Positions 45,190 through 54,204 of a DNA stretch of 64,000 nt are shown here, piece after piece; the stretch's first letter is position 1; each line of letters begins with the position of its first letter. The notes beneath the pieces are model-generated. The model was not told where the DNA came from. It searched no databases and worked only from the letters and a program-made list of their open reading frames with translations. Both the position numbers and the translations under genes were made by a program. Source of the DNA: CAWIUB01 sp963839175 (GTDB taxonomy: Bacteria; Actinomycetota; Actinomycetes; Mycobacteriales; Jatrophihabitantaceae); assembly GCA_963839175.1 (NCBI GenBank), contig CAWIUB010000039.1, forward strand, positions 1 through 64,000, given 5' to 3'.

Positions 45190-46083
45190 TCAAGCCGCTT
45201 GGTTGGCAGCCACCGGCGCTCGCCGGCGTCGGCGGCGGATCTGGACGACGGCCAGCGCGACTGCGCCCAGTGGGGCCAGGACCGGCAGGACGTAACCGAG
45301 TCCGGCGAGCAGCCAGCGGAATGCGATCACCACGGCGTGCCAGCCGGCGACGAAGGCCGCCCCGAAGCCGGTCGGCCCGGGAGCCGGCCTGCTGGGTGGC
45401 GGTGCGGCTGGTGCGGTCACGTTAACGGTCAGGGTGGCGAGCGCGACCTGGTCGGTGAGAGCCCGCCGCTGCGCCTGCATGGATTCCAGGTCCGACTCGC
45501 GCTGGGTGAGCTGGCTCTCCAGCGCGACGAGGTCGCCGATGGTTCCCGAGTGCGCCATCAACTGCTGGAGCCGGGTGACGCTGGTGGCGAGTGCGGACGT
45601 CCGGGCGTCCAGGTCGACCTTGGTCGCGGTCATGTCCTGCCCGCGGACGTTTCGGCTAGTCTCCTTGCCCAAACCGTCGACCTGCCGGATCACCGCGTCG
45701 AGCGCGGCCGGCGGCACCCGGGCCACGATCTGGGCGGTACGAAGACTGTTGCTGGTGGTGCGGTTGTCGCCATCGATCCGTCCGCCCGCGGTGTCGGCGA
45801 TTCGGACGACCAGGTCCGCAGCATGGTCGACCTGCTTGGCCTGTAGCTCCACGGTGGCGGTGCGCACGATGTCGCGCTGTTGCAGCGGGAGGCTGGCCGC
45901 CGACTTGGCGGATCCGGCCTGAGCTGATTCGGCCGGTGCGCCGGCGGCCGGGCGAGCCGGTTGTCCTGCCGCAACATCCGACGAACTCTTCCCGGCGCTG
46001 CCGGTGCAGCCGGCGAGCGCGACACCTGTGATCAGTAGCGCACCCACTGTGACGAGGTGCCGCGGTGGGACCGGATGCTGCAT
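45190..46083 (-). CDS. DUF4349-domain lipoprotein
   Basis: 297 residues. The signal peptide VGALLITGVALAGC ends in a lipobox with Cys26. A linker rich in Ala, Gly and Ser is followed by the DUF4349 domain (DIVRTATVELQAKQVDHAAD, RTAQIVARVPPAALDAVIRQ, ETSRNVRGQDMTATKVDLDAR), a central coiled coil (MAHSGTIGDLVALESQLTQR ESDLESMQAQRR) and a C-terminal membrane helix with basic end. The protein is outside the membrane and anchored at both ends. No enzymatic function is known for the family. Confidence 0.75.
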   Translation of the reverse strand: MQHPVPPRHLVTVGALLITGVALAGCTGSAGKSSSDVAAGQPARPAAGAPAESAQAGSAKSAASLPLQQRDIVRTATVELQAKQVDHAADLVVRIADTAGGRIDGDNRTTSNSLRTAQIVARVPPAALDAVIRQVDGLGKETSRNVRGQDMTATKVDLDARTSALATSVTRLQQLMAHSGTIGDLVALESQLTQRESDLESMQAQRRALTDQVALATLTVNVTAPAAPPPSRPAPGPTGFGAAFVAGWHAVVIAFRWLLAGLGYVLPVLAPLGAVALAVVQIRRRRRRAPVAANQAA

Positions 46084-46117
46084 CGCCGCCCCTTGCTCGA
46101 GATGTCACCTGAATGGA

Positions 46118-46148
46118 CCAGCTGGAACCGGCAAAAGGTTCCAGCTGG
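46118..46148. terminator. Hairpin after etfA
   Basis: CCAGCTGGAACC (46118-46129) and GGTTCCAGCTGG (46137-46148) make a perfect 12-bp stem with a 7-base loop, with additional outer pairing (CGAGATGT/ACATCTCG). It lies between the etfA stop and the DUF4349 start. Confidence 0.65.
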
Positions 46149-46187
46149 CCACATCTCGTTCGACTCGAGACGGAGGGAGGCGAGGAC

Positions 46188-47147
46188 TCAGCCCTTGCGC
46201 TTGGCGAGCTCCTCGGTCAGCTGGGGCGCCACCTGGAACAAGTCGCCCACGACGCCGAAGTCGGCGAGCTCGAAGATCGGCGCCTCGGGATCCTTGTTGA
46301 TCGCGACGATCGTCTTGGACGTCTGCATGCCGGCGCGGTGCTGGATGGCCCCGGAGATGCCGACCGCGATGTAGAGCTGGGGCGACACGGTGACGCCGGT
46401 CTGACCGACCTGCATCTGGTGCGGTACCCAGCCCGCGTCGGTGGCTGCGCGCGAGGCACCCACCGCCGCGCCGAGCGTGTCGGCCAGCTTCTCGAGGACG
46501 GCGAAGTTCTCCGGGCCGCCCATGCCGCGACCACCGGAGACGATCACCGATGCATCGGTCAGGGCTGGGCGCGTGCCGCGTTCCTCGACCACGCGCTCCA
46601 CCACCTTGGCCGTTTTCGCGTCGTCGGACACCGTGACCGGCAGCGCAATCTGCTCAGCCGCGCCGATGGCCGGCTGCGGGGCGACCGAGTTCGCGCGCAC
46701 GGTGATCACCGGCACGCCGGTGCTCACCTTGGACTGCACAGTGATCGAGCCACCGAAAATGCTCTGCGTGGCGGTGCCGTCGGCCGCGACGCCGATCGCG
46801 TCGGTCAGCACGCCGCTGCCGATCTTGAATGCCAGCCGCGCGGCGATCTCCTTGTTCTCCGCGGTTGACGACACGAGCACGGCCGCCGGTGACGCCTGCT
46901 CGACGGCTGCCGCCAGCGCCTCTGCCTTGGGCGCGACCAGGTAACCCTCGAGATCGTCGCCCTCGGCGACGTACACCTTGGCCGCGCCGTACTGGGCCAG
47001 GCCGTCCGTGAGTGCCGCGGCGGTGCCTGGCGCGCCGACGACGACAGCACTCGGCTCACCGAGCGCCCGCGCTGCCGTCAGCAGCTCCTGTGTGGACTTC
47101 CTGATCGACCCGTTAGCGGAGTCGACGAGAACCAGAACCTCTGCCAT
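46188..47147 (-). CDS. etfA: Electron transfer flavoprotein alpha subunit
   Basis: 319 residues. It carries the FAD of the ETF dimer that moves electrons from acyl-CoA dehydrogenases to the membrane. The N-terminal part (VLVLVDSANGSIRKSTQELL) pairs with EtfB and the C-terminal FAD domain has VIVSGGRGMGGPENF, PHQMQVGQTGVTVSPQLYIA and VGISGAIQHRAGMQTSKTIV. It starts 12 bases after etfB. The pair follows the order of M. tuberculosis fixA-fixB. Confidence 0.95.
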   Translation of the reverse strand: MAEVLVLVDSANGSIRKSTQELLTAARALGEPSAVVVGAPGTAAALTDGLAQYGAAKVYVAEGDDLEGYLVAPKAEALAAAVEQASPAAVLVSSTAENKEIAARLAFKIGSGVLTDAIGVAADGTATQSIFGGSITVQSKVSTGVPVITVRANSVAPQPAIGAAEQIALPVTVSDDAKTAKVVERVVEERGTRPALTDASVIVSGGRGMGGPENFAVLEKLADTLGAAVGASRAATDAGWVPHQMQVGQTGVTVSPQLYIAVGISGAIQHRAGMQTSKTIVAINKDPEAPIFELADFGVVGDLFQVAPQLTEELAKRKG

Positions 47148-47159
47148 GCCTACGCCCCC

Positions 47160-47939
47160 TCAGACAAGCTTCTTCGACGCGAGGAACTCGGCGATCTTGA
47201 CCCCACCGTCTCCCTCGTCCTTGACGACGACGCCAGCCTGCCGCGGTGGTGCGAGCTCGAAGGACACCACCTGGGTCGTGGCGTTCGCCAGGCCCACCTC
47301 GTCCGCGGCGATACCGAGATCCGCGACGGTCAGCTTCTGAACCGGCTTGCTCTTGGCCGCCATGATCCCCTTGAACGACGGGTAGCGCGGATCGTTGATC
47401 TTCTCCACGACGCTGACAATCGCCGGCGTGGACCCCTGTACGGTCTCGTAGCCGTCATCGGTCAGCCGCTCGATCGTCACCGCCGAGCCGTCCACGGTCA
47501 CGTTGCGCGCCTGGGTCAGCTGAGGGCGTCCGGTGACCTCGGCGAGCAGCGCCGGGACGACCGACATGCGCGAGTCGGTCGCCTCCGAGCCCGCAATGAC
47601 GATGTCCCACTCGATGGTGCCGAGGGTCTTGGCCAGCACTCTGGCGGTCTGGATCGCGTCGGAGCCGTGCAGCGCCTCGTCGCTGACGTGCACCGCCTTG
47701 TCCGCGCCCATCGACAACGCCTTGCGGATCGACTCGGTGGCGCGCTCCGGGCCGACGGTCAGGATCGTCACCTCACCGCCATGGGCCTCCTTCAGCCGCA
47801 GCCCTTCCTCGATCGCGTACTCGTCGATGTAATTGATCAACGGATCGACCTTGTCGCGGTCGACGGTATTGTCGGTTGGGTTCAGGGTGCGATCGCCTTC
47901 GGTGTCGGGCGTCTGCTTGACCAGCACCACGATGTTCAT
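47160..47939 (-). CDS. etfB: Electron transfer flavoprotein beta subunit
   Basis: 259 residues, AMP-binding partner of EtfA. MNIVVLVKQTPDTEGDRTLN opens the protein; the conserved region VEKINDPRYPSFKGIMAAKS is the EtfB signature, and DIVIAGSEATDSRMSVVPAL the nucleotide site. ATG 47939 follows GGAGG with about ten bases. It heads a two-gene unit with etfA. An enoyl-CoA hydratase nearby fits a fatty-acid oxidation setting. Confidence 0.95.
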   Translation of the reverse strand: MNIVVLVKQTPDTEGDRTLNPTDNTVDRDKVDPLINYIDEYAIEEGLRLKEAHGGEVTILTVGPERATESIRKALSMGADKAVHVSDEALHGSDAIQTARVLAKTLGTIEWDIVIAGSEATDSRMSVVPALLAEVTGRPQLTQARNVTVDGSAVTIERLTDDGYETVQGSTPAIVSVVEKINDPRYPSFKGIMAAKSKPVQKLTVADLGIAADEVGLANATTQVVSFELAPPRQAGVVVKDEGDGGVKIAEFLASKKLV

Positions 47940-48100
47940 ATCTCGCTGACCTCCGCGCTCTCATTGCCCGGTACGGGATGCGCCGCCGGCTCCAAATGGC
48001 CGACGGCGCACGCGTCCTGACGTTCCACTCTGCCTTTGTTACCAAGCAGTAGCAATATGACTGTCGTCTCGCCGGTCCCAGACTGCCACGCCACCGTGGT

Positions 48101-48622
48101 TCATGGGACCGCAGTGGCCGGACGGCGATAGAGCGTGGCCAGCCCAAGCGCCAGCCCGCAGGTTAGCGTGACGATCCCGAGGAGCAGGAACAGCCCGGCC
48201 CGATCGAATGCCGAGTCGTCGGAGTCATCGACGAACACGGCGCCCCACGTCGCGCAGGCGATGTGCAGTCGGCCCGTGGCGGGTGCCAAGAACGTCGCTA
48301 CCACGTTGACTGAGCGGGTGTCCGCCGGCAGGGCGCTGACGGTTAGTGACTGTGCGACCGCGTTGCCCGTGGACCACGAACACTGCGGCCGGTCCGCAGA
48401 CAGCCCGCGCGCCGTGAGCGCCGAGCGTCCGCCACGTACGGCCAGCTGGTATTGCTTCCCGGCGGTCAGCGCGAAGGTCGAGGCCGGCTGCCCGGAGTTG
48501 TACGCGTGCCGCCCGGTCGCCTTGAACGAGGCAGACAGCCCGAAGCAGAGGACGGCGGCAATCAGCAGCACGACCGCTGCTATAGCCGCGGGAGCCCATC
48601 CCGTCGAGCGCTTCTCGGTCAC
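48101..48622 (-). CDS. Small membrane protein with an external domain
   Basis: 173 residues from GTG 48622. One membrane helix near the N-terminus (APAAIAAVVLLIAAVLCFGL), an external domain rich in beta strands with two cysteines (PQCSWSTGNAV, LHIACATWGAVF), a second membrane helix (LFLLLGIVTLTCGLALGLAT) and a short cytoplasmic tail. The double-anchored arrangement with paired Cys suggests a disulfide-stabilised surface domain. An ATG at 48745 would add 41 poorly structured residues and seems unlikely. Not recognised. Confidence 0.55.
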   Translation of the reverse strand: MTEKRSTGWAPAAIAAVVLLIAAVLCFGLSASFKATGRHAYNSGQPASTFALTAGKQYQLAVRGGRSALTARGLSADRPQCSWSTGNAVAQSLTVSALPADTRSVNVVATFLAPATGRLHIACATWGAVFVDDSDDSAFDRAGLFLLLGIVTLTCGLALGLATLYRRPATAVP

Positions 48623-48745
48623 GGCCGTCCGTGCTCGGTGGGGTCGGCGGTCCCGTCTCGGTCGTCGGATATCATCGCCCAGTAACCCGCCCGGCAGGGT
48701 GGGCTCCTCGGAGCGGGACACCCGGCAGACGGTAGCACTCAACAA

Positions 48746-49444
48746 TCATTCAAGTCTTGAATCATTCATGTACGCCGGGGTGTCTGTTGAAGCATCGCCA
48801 AACAGCCGGTCGTGCGCCGCGAGCAGCTGGAGGGGGGTGGCGAACACCTCGCTCGCTCCGGCCTCCTCCAGCTCCGCCAGGCCGCCGTATCCCCATCCGG
48901 CGCCAAGGCATGCGATGCGATAGCCGTGGGCGCCGTGCACGTCGTGAGACCGGTCACCGACCATCACGACGGCACCTGGGTCGGGTTCGCCTAGCCGGCG
49001 CAGCACCTCACCTACGACCAACTGCTTGTCGCTGCGGGCCCCGTCCAGAGTGTCGCCGCCGACCGTGACGAAGAAGCCCTCCATGCCGAGGTGTTCCACG
49101 ATCGGCTCGGCGTAGAACTCGCGCTTGCTCGTTGCAACGGCCATCTCGATCCCGCGCTTCTGCAGATCGGCGAGTACTTCGAGAATCCCCTCGTACGGTT
49201 CGGTTTCGTACATATGGGTCGCGTAATGCGTGCGATAGCGCTCGATGATCCGAGGCAGCAGATCGGTGCCGACGATCGGTGCAAGCGACTCGTAGAACGG
49301 CGGGCCCAGCAGTCCGCGTTCGGTAAGCGGATCGAGCCGGCCGACGCCGACGTCGTCAAACGCCCGGCGCAGCGAGCCCAAGATGCCAGTTGCCGAGTCC
49401 GACAGTGTCCCGTCCAGGTCGAAGAGCACGAAGCGGATCTTCAC
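48746..49444 (-). CDS. HAD-superfamily phosphatase (phosphoglycolate phosphatase-like)
   Basis: 232 residues. HAD motif I DLDGTLSDS (Asp9 and Asp11), motif II VATSKRE, motif III Lys in RSDKQLVVGEVLRR and motif IV VMVGDRSHDVHGAHG are all present, with a small helical cap. Substrates in this group include phosphoglycolate, nucleotides and phosphosugars. The gene is alone on its strand segment between the 173-residue membrane-protein gene and the enoyl-CoA hydratase. Confidence 0.8.
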   Translation of the reverse strand: MKIRFVLFDLDGTLSDSATGILGSLRRAFDDVGVGRLDPLTERGLLGPPFYESLAPIVGTDLLPRIIERYRTHYATHMYETEPYEGILEVLADLQKRGIEMAVATSKREFYAEPIVEHLGMEGFFVTVGGDTLDGARSDKQLVVGEVLRRLGEPDPGAVVMVGDRSHDVHGAHGYRIACLGAGWGYGGLAELEEAGASEVFATPLQLLAAHDRLFGDASTDTPAYMNDSRLE

Positions 49445-49473
49445 GTGAGCCCAGTGATCTCGATGGTGTGCTC

Positions 49474-50256
49474 TCAGCCCCCGACGAACGCGGCCTTGCC
49501 CGGTCCGTTCTCGAGGAACGACTGCATGCCGATCGTCCGGTCCTCGGTGGCGAACAGTGAGGCGAACAGGTGGGACTCGAGCCGCATGCCGTTGCCCAGA
49601 TCGGTGTCCAAGCCGCCGTCGATCGCGGCCTTGGCAGCACGTAGGGCGAGCGCCGGTCCCTTAGCGAACTTTGCCGCCATCTTCACCGCTGTTGAGTACA
49701 CCTCGGCTGCGGGGACGACCACGTCGACTAAACCGATCTCGAGGGCCTCACTCGCCTCGACGAATCGACCGGTGTACACGAGGTCTTTCGCCTTCGCGCG
49801 GCCGATCAACCGGGGCAGCCGTTGCGTGCCTCCCGCGCCCGGAATGATGCCGAGCAAGATCTCGGGTTGACCCCACCTGGCGTTGTCGGCGCTCACCCGC
49901 AAGTCCGCGGTGAGGGCGAGCTCGCAGCCGCCGCCGAGTGCATAGCCGGTGACCGCCGCAATCACCGGCTTGGGGATACGGGCAAGTGCGCTTAACGAGG
50001 AGCTCAGCCGGTCGGCATCACGCACCATGTCGGCGTGAGTCATCGCTGCGAACTCCTTGACATCAGCGCCCGCGGCGAACACCCTCTCGCCGCCGTAGAG
50101 GACAACCGCGCCGACGTCCCGGTTCGCCGTGACCTCGTTCGCGGCCATGCGCAGATGTTCCTGCAGTTCGGTGTTCAGCGCGTTCATCGGCGGTCGGTCG
50201 AGCCGGATCGTCGCAACGCCGTTATCCCCGATCTCGACCTTCACCAGCTCGCCCAC
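49474..50256 (-). CDS. Enoyl-CoA hydratase/isomerase-family protein
   Basis: 260 residues, crotonase fold. The oxyanion-hole motifs are VFAAGADVKEFAAM and GYALGGGCELALTADLRVS; the active glutamates appear in QPEILLGIIPGAGGTQRLPR. The full set resembles classical short-chain enoyl-CoA hydratase of beta-oxidation (EchA8-like). GTG at 50256 is the expected start (VGELVKVEIG); the longer upstream frame adds unrelated sequence. The region 50257-50460 holds no gene I recognise. Confidence 0.85.
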   Translation of the reverse strand: MGELVKVEIGDNGVATIRLDRPPMNALNTELQEHLRMAANEVTANRDVGAVVLYGGERVFAAGADVKEFAAMTHADMVRDADRLSSSLSALARIPKPVIAAVTGYALGGGCELALTADLRVSADNARWGQPEILLGIIPGAGGTQRLPRLIGRAKAKDLVYTGRFVEASEALEIGLVDVVVPAAEVYSTAVKMAAKFAKGPALALRAAKAAIDGGLDTDLGNGMRLESHLFASLFATEDRTIGMQSFLENGPGKAAFVGG

Positions 50257-50460
50257 GATGTGCCCTTCTACTCGGTCCGCCCTGCCAGCTGCTGAGCCTA
50301 TCCGGGTCCGTTGCATCACCGTTGTGCAGAACCTCATGCAGTGATCGCGGAGCCGGTCTTCGGACTCGAGAAGCCGGCACGGCTTGCCAGCCGACCGATC
50401 TCACCGGCCGCCGGCCGCGACGCCCATCGACAGCCCTGCAGAGCGCGGAGGTCGGGCGCC

Positions 50461-51498
50461 TTACGGCTGCGGCGATGACCCCAGTCGGCGCCCGAGGAAC
50501 GCAACCAGGTGTTCGAGGAAGAGCTGGCCCGCGGCGGTGTCGAGGTCGAACTGGTACTCGTGGCCCAGCTGCGGCTCGCGGTCGCCGGGAAAGAAGAGGG
50601 TCTCCGGCTCGACCCCGTGGGCGCGCAGCTTCTCGGCGAGCAGCTCGGAATGCGGCCGGAGCGGGTCGGCGTTGCCGACCGTGATCAGTGCCGACGGGAA
50701 GGCGGCGGTGAGGTTATCGGTGACCGACCACGTCGCGGAGAGGGGGTCGTCGAGGAAATGGCGCTTGCCCGAATACGCCCACAGCACGATCTGCACGAAG
50801 CGACGGCCAGCCGCGCTGGTCGCCCGGCGGGCCAGCCCAGCGTCGTAAGGGCCGCACGCGAGAACGACGCCGCGCAGCTGCGCGGGCGTGATCGCGGGGG
50901 CGACGCCGACGGCATCGGCGAAGCCGGGCGTCGTGACGAGAGCCGCCAGCTGGGCAGCAATCTGCGCCCCGGCGGAGTCGCCCGCGATCGCGATGCGCGC
51001 CGGGTCGATGTGCAGGCGTCCGGCGTTGGCCTGCAGGTGGTCGAGGGCCTGCATCATCTGCCTGGGTGGCGTCGGGTAGCGATGCTCTGGTGCAAGGGAG
51101 TAGCGGGGGCCGACGACGACGTAGCCGTTGCTGGCGATGATCTTGAAGTAGCTGGTGAGTTCGTCCTTCGAGCCGCCGACCCAGCCGCCGCCGTGCACCC
51201 ACAACAGGAGCGGCAGCGGTTCGTTCGTTGACGCGGGGTAGACGACGTCGAGCAGCATGTCGTCCTCGTCGCCGTAGCGTTGATCGACGAGTGCAACGAC
51301 ATCCGGCGGTGCGTGCTTGTCGAGCGCCTGCTTGAATTGCTTGCCGCCAGCGGCGAACAGCCTGCGAACGAGCAGCGCGGCCGGGCGGGGACTCAGGACG
51401 AGGCTGGCCCGTACCGCGGCGCTCACCGACCAGCGCAGGATCCGGTCTGCCAAGCCGGCTCGGGCTTGCGGAACGAGCGGCGTCGTCTGGTCACTCAT
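50461..51498 (-). CDS. Alpha/beta hydrolase, hormone-sensitive-lipase type
   Basis: 345 residues. It has the family's oxyanion motif HGGG (residues 102-105), the nucleophile Ser175 in GDSAG and the catalytic Asp/His near the C-terminus (NADPLRPHSELLA, QLGHEYQFDL). Such esterases or lipases act on short acyl esters. Residues 16-50 form an amphipathic N-terminal part, not a clear signal peptide. The next gene upstream (51638) is on the same strand after 139 bases. Confidence 0.8.
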   Translation of the reverse strand: MSDQTTPLVPQARAGLADRILRWSVSAAVRASLVLSPRPAALLVRRLFAAGGKQFKQALDKHAPPDVVALVDQRYGDEDDMLLDVVYPASTNEPLPLLLWVHGGGWVGGSKDELTSYFKIIASNGYVVVGPRYSLAPEHRYPTPPRQMMQALDHLQANAGRLHIDPARIAIAGDSAGAQIAAQLAALVTTPGFADAVGVAPAITPAQLRGVVLACGPYDAGLARRATSAAGRRFVQIVLWAYSGKRHFLDDPLSATWSVTDNLTAAFPSALITVGNADPLRPHSELLAEKLRAHGVEPETLFFPGDREPQLGHEYQFDLDTAAGQLFLEHLVAFLGRRLGSSPQP

Positions 51499-51637
51499 CG
51501 GCTACCTCCACCACGACCGCGCCGGAGCCGGCGCGGACGGCGTTCGCGCGGGCAATCCGGGCCAGGACCGCGGTGCTTGGCCGGATCCAGCCGCATTGCG
51601 TGCTCCGGTCAACGCCGACCAACGCTGGACGGGTCTG

Positions 51638-52273
51638 CTAAGCGTTGCGCCACGTCGGGGCGATCGTCCGCCGATAGGTACGGCCGAAGATGAGATTGAC
51701 GATGCCCACGACGGGCCGGGGGACATTTTGCCGCAGCGCTGCCTGTTCTTCCGCCGTGGCGCCGTCCTGGATCCAGGCGAACAAGGTGCCCGCCGCCGCC
51801 GGGCTCATGCGGCCGAACTTCCGTCCCATCGCCTTGATCTCGGGAGCGTCCTGCTTCCCCAGGTAGACCGGCTCGATCTCGGCTTCCTCGTGATCCATGT
51901 GTTCGCCGGCCACCGTGCGCAGCAGGGCGACGGTATCGGCCGCCTGTTTGGCGTCCGCCGCACTGGCAGATCGATCAAACGTCGACATCGCTCGGTTGGC
52001 GGCTGCCAATGCCTCGGCGAGTCGGTCGTGCTCGGCGTCCATCTGGGCGATGAGGTCCCGGCTGACTCCGACCGCTTGTAGTGCCGGCCAGGCGATCTCG
52101 TGCTCGCCGAGGTGATGGTGGGTCAGCTGGTCGTCGAAGTTGGCCCAGGCGGTCTCGAGATCCGCGGCACGTTCGGCATTCCCCTCCGGGAACACGGTGA
52201 GCGCGGTAACGAAGCGGTCCAGATCTCGACGGAAAGCGCCGTGAATGACGCGGTTCATGCTCATTTCGGCCAT
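51638..52273 (-). CDS. Hemerythrin-like HHE domain protein
   Basis: 211 residues. The diiron-type ligands are visible in HHHLGEHEIAWPAL, MDAEHDRLAEAL and GEHMDHEEAEIEPVYLGK. Related actinobacterial proteins bind oxygen or handle redox stress. The C-terminal PVVGIVNLIFGRTYRRTI is less conserved. ATG 52273 or the internal ATG 52261 may start the protein. No partner is evident nearby. Confidence 0.75.
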   Translation of the reverse strand: MAEMSMNRVIHGAFRRDLDRFVTALTVFPEGNAERAADLETAWANFDDQLTHHHLGEHEIAWPALQAVGVSRDLIAQMDAEHDRLAEALAAANRAMSTFDRSASAADAKQAADTVALLRTVAGEHMDHEEAEIEPVYLGKQDAPEIKAMGRKFGRMSPAAAGTLFAWIQDGATAEEQAALRQNVPRPVVGIVNLIFGRTYRRTIAPTWRNA

Positions 52274-52327
52274 GCCCTCACCGTACCGACAACGGCTGCT
52301 TGCGGCAGCTGATTTCGGGCACCGCGG

Positions 52328-52864
52328 CTACGGATGCGCCGTGGATGTGAACGTGAACAGCGGCTGATCTGGCAGGCGAGGCGGTGTCGCGTCGCCAAGC
52401 CGGTGGACGCCGATGCCGGTGTGCGTGGCCGTATCGAGCGCGTCGAAGGCGACCTCGTCGAAGCCGCTGGCCCGAAACCATCGGCGTACGGCAGTTGTCA
52501 GGTCGGGCGGCCGGCGGTGCCGGGTCCAGATCACGGTGCCGCCAACCGCGCACAGGGCGGCCGCTGCCTCGATGGTGCGATTGATGTCGGCCGCGCTGAC
52601 GTTCCCGAAGATGCCGCACAGCAGCAGCACGTCGGCCGGTAGCACATCGGCGTAGCTGGCGACCCGGCTGGCATCAGCCTGCCGTACCTCGACTTGCCTC
52701 AGGCCGGCTGCGGCGGCTCCGCGGCGGGCCTGCTGGACGTTGTGCGGATCGGTCTCGATCAGCACCGCGCGAACGTCGCGCGATCTGGGGTGCTTCCGAA
52801 GCACGCCCAGCACGTCGTGGCCTTGACCGGCGCACAGGCTGAGGATCCGGATGTGCCCGCTCAT
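52328..52864 (-). CDS. Class I SAM-dependent methyltransferase, N-terminally short
   Basis: 178 residues. Motif I is VLSLCAGQG-like (ILSLCAGQGHDVLGV), followed by VLIETDPHNVQQA and ADVLLLCGIFGNVSAADINRT, a family often of about 230 residues whose first 50 (a helical cap) are absent here. The ATG at 52864 overlaps the start of the divergent YCII gene inside one CATG, so no room exists for the missing residues on this strand. The protein may be a truncated relic or use a minimal fold. Confidence 0.6.
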   Translation of the reverse strand: MSGHIRILSLCAGQGHDVLGVLRKHPRSRDVRAVLIETDPHNVQQARRGAAAAGLRQVEVRQADASRVASYADVLPADVLLLCGIFGNVSAADINRTIEAAAALCAVGGTVIWTRHRRPPDLTTAVRRWFRASGFDEVAFDALDTATHTGIGVHRLGDATPPRLPDQPLFTFTSTAHP

Positions 52865-53216
52865 GGAATTCGACCGATTCAGTGTCGCTCTGCTGGTGCT
52901 GCGAGACGACGCTCCGCAGCTTGATGCCCTGGCGTCTGCCGCCTTGCAGGATGCTCACATGGCACACCTCGCGGGCTTGCACGAAGCTGGACACCTGCTA
53001 GCGGCTGGCCCCCTGATGGACGAGAAGCTGCGGGGCCTATCGATCCTGAATGTCGAACCCGACGAGGCTCGCAGGCTCGAGGAGCAGGATCCAGCGGTCC
53101 GCGCGGGTAAGTACAGCCTGCACGTCGTGCCGTGGATCGTTCCCGCCGGCGCCATGTCGTTTTCGCCAACCAGATTCCCGCACTCGGTCGCGGACGCCGA
53201 AGCGGGCGCTGACTGA
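52863..53216 (+). CDS. YCII-related protein
   Basis: 117 residues of the YCII/DGPF fold: FSVALLVLRDDAPQLDALAS, AHMAHLAGLHEAGHLLAAGP (His/Asp-like pair), DPAVRAGKYSLHVVPWIVPA. Small dimeric proteins of this type are putative enzymes of unknown reaction, some near ECF sigma factors. ATG 52863 is inside a CATG shared with the start of the divergent methyltransferase. A GTG-type upstream start would add only four residues. Confidence 0.75.
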   Translation: MEFDRFSVALLVLRDDAPQLDALASAALQDAHMAHLAGLHEAGHLLAAGPLMDEKLRGLSILNVEPDEARRLEEQDPAVRAGKYSLHVVPWIVPAGAMSFSPTRFPHSVADAEAGAD

Positions 53217-53227
53217 GACGACCTGCC

Positions 53228-54034
53228 TTACGGCATCAGCGGTTTCTGACCCCAGACGGCGATCAGTGGCGCGGTCGCCAGGTCGAGACGTCCGGTCGAG
53301 ACGTTCTCGAGGTGCTGGCGAATCTCGTCCTCGGTCGCGAGCCCGTCGGCTATGAGCGCTTCCCGGACCTCTTCGACTGTCGCTGTCTCCAGCGGCGTAC
53401 ACGCCGGCGAGCTAATGGGGAAGTAGGCGTCCGCGTTGACGTCGATCAAGCCGGCGTCACGGAGTAGCCGAGGCAGCGTCCGGCCGTAGGCGAGGTCCAC
53501 GCCACGCTGCGCGGGCAACACGCGGGAGCCGTGGTGCAGCTTGTTCGCCAGCCGCTGCTGCGGACCGTACTCGTCCAGGCAGCTGAGCGGCTGCAGTGCG
53601 GGATCCGCATCCTCGGCGTACAGCCAGCCACCGGGAACGAGCGACTCGACCATCCCGGCCAGCGCGCGAGCACGTTCAGGCACGTGGACGAGCACGAGCC
53701 GGGAGTGGATGAGGTCGAAGTCCTCGCCGGGCGGCGGGTCCATGCCGACGTCGTGGCGCCGGACGTGGTACCCATCGGCTCCGGCCGGCGGCAGCCAGCC
53801 GGTGTCGAGATCGGTGGCCAGCACATAGCCGTTCGGGCCGACGCGGTGCGCCAGCCATTCGGGCACGCTTGGTCCGCCGGCACCCACCTCCCAGCAGCGC
53901 CAGCCCGGCCGGAGCCCGAGCTGTCGCTGTGGGACATGGCCGCGCTCGTGCCCATTGTGGTGGAGGGCTGGCGGGCGGTTCACCGGACTGGACAGTGTCG
54001 ACGGTCCAGGGCAGGGCAACGCGGCGGCCAGCAA
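53228..54034 (-). CDS. Class I SAM-dependent methyltransferase
   Basis: Up to 268 residues; motif I WEVGAGGPSVPEWLAHRVGP, motif II ATDLDTGWL, motif post-I DFDLIHSRLVLVHVPERARA and a C-terminal cap. The first 40 residues (MLAAALPCPGPSTLSS...) do not resemble the family, which usually begins with helices before the LRPGWRCLEVGAG motif, and another frame fits slightly better there. The gene may have a frameshift near its 5' end or a later start, so the protein's N-terminus is uncertain. Substrate unknown; related enzymes methylate small molecules. Confidence 0.55.
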   Translation of the reverse strand: MLAAALPCPGPSTLSSPVNRPPALHHNGHERGHVPQRQLGLRPGWRCWEVGAGGPSVPEWLAHRVGPNGYVLATDLDTGWLPPAGADGYHVRRHDVGMDPPPGEDFDLIHSRLVLVHVPERARALAGMVESLVPGGWLYAEDADPALQPLSCLDEYGPQQRLANKLHHGSRVLPAQRGVDLAYGRTLPRLLRDAGLIDVNADAYFPISSPACTPLETATVEEVREALIADGLATEDEIRQHLENVSTGRLDLATAPLIAVWGQKPLMP

Positions 54035-54160
54035 CGGGCTGCTGCACGACGCATTGCTGGCCGCGATTGGTTTCTGACACTCGGTGCGGGGCGCCGCCGC
54101 GATCGGTCATCCTTCGTGCCGCGCAGCCATATTTCCCTGGTATTTCTGGCGATTCTCTCT

Positions 54161-54204
54161 TGTGTTATGTCACAGCGGACTGCTAGAATCAAACACGTGT
54201 TCGA
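54161..54204 (+). promoter_or_regulatory. Promoter and LexA-type box over the DUF222 gene start
   Basis: TTGTGT (54161-54166) and TAGAAT (54185-54190) with an 18-base gap form a promoter whose -10 ends seven bases before GTG 54197, so the transcript begins at the start codon. TCAAACACGTGTTCGA (54189-54204) overlaps -10 and start and matches the mycobacterial SOS box TCGAAC-N4-GTTCGA at 11 of 12 defined positions. Confidence 0.7.
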
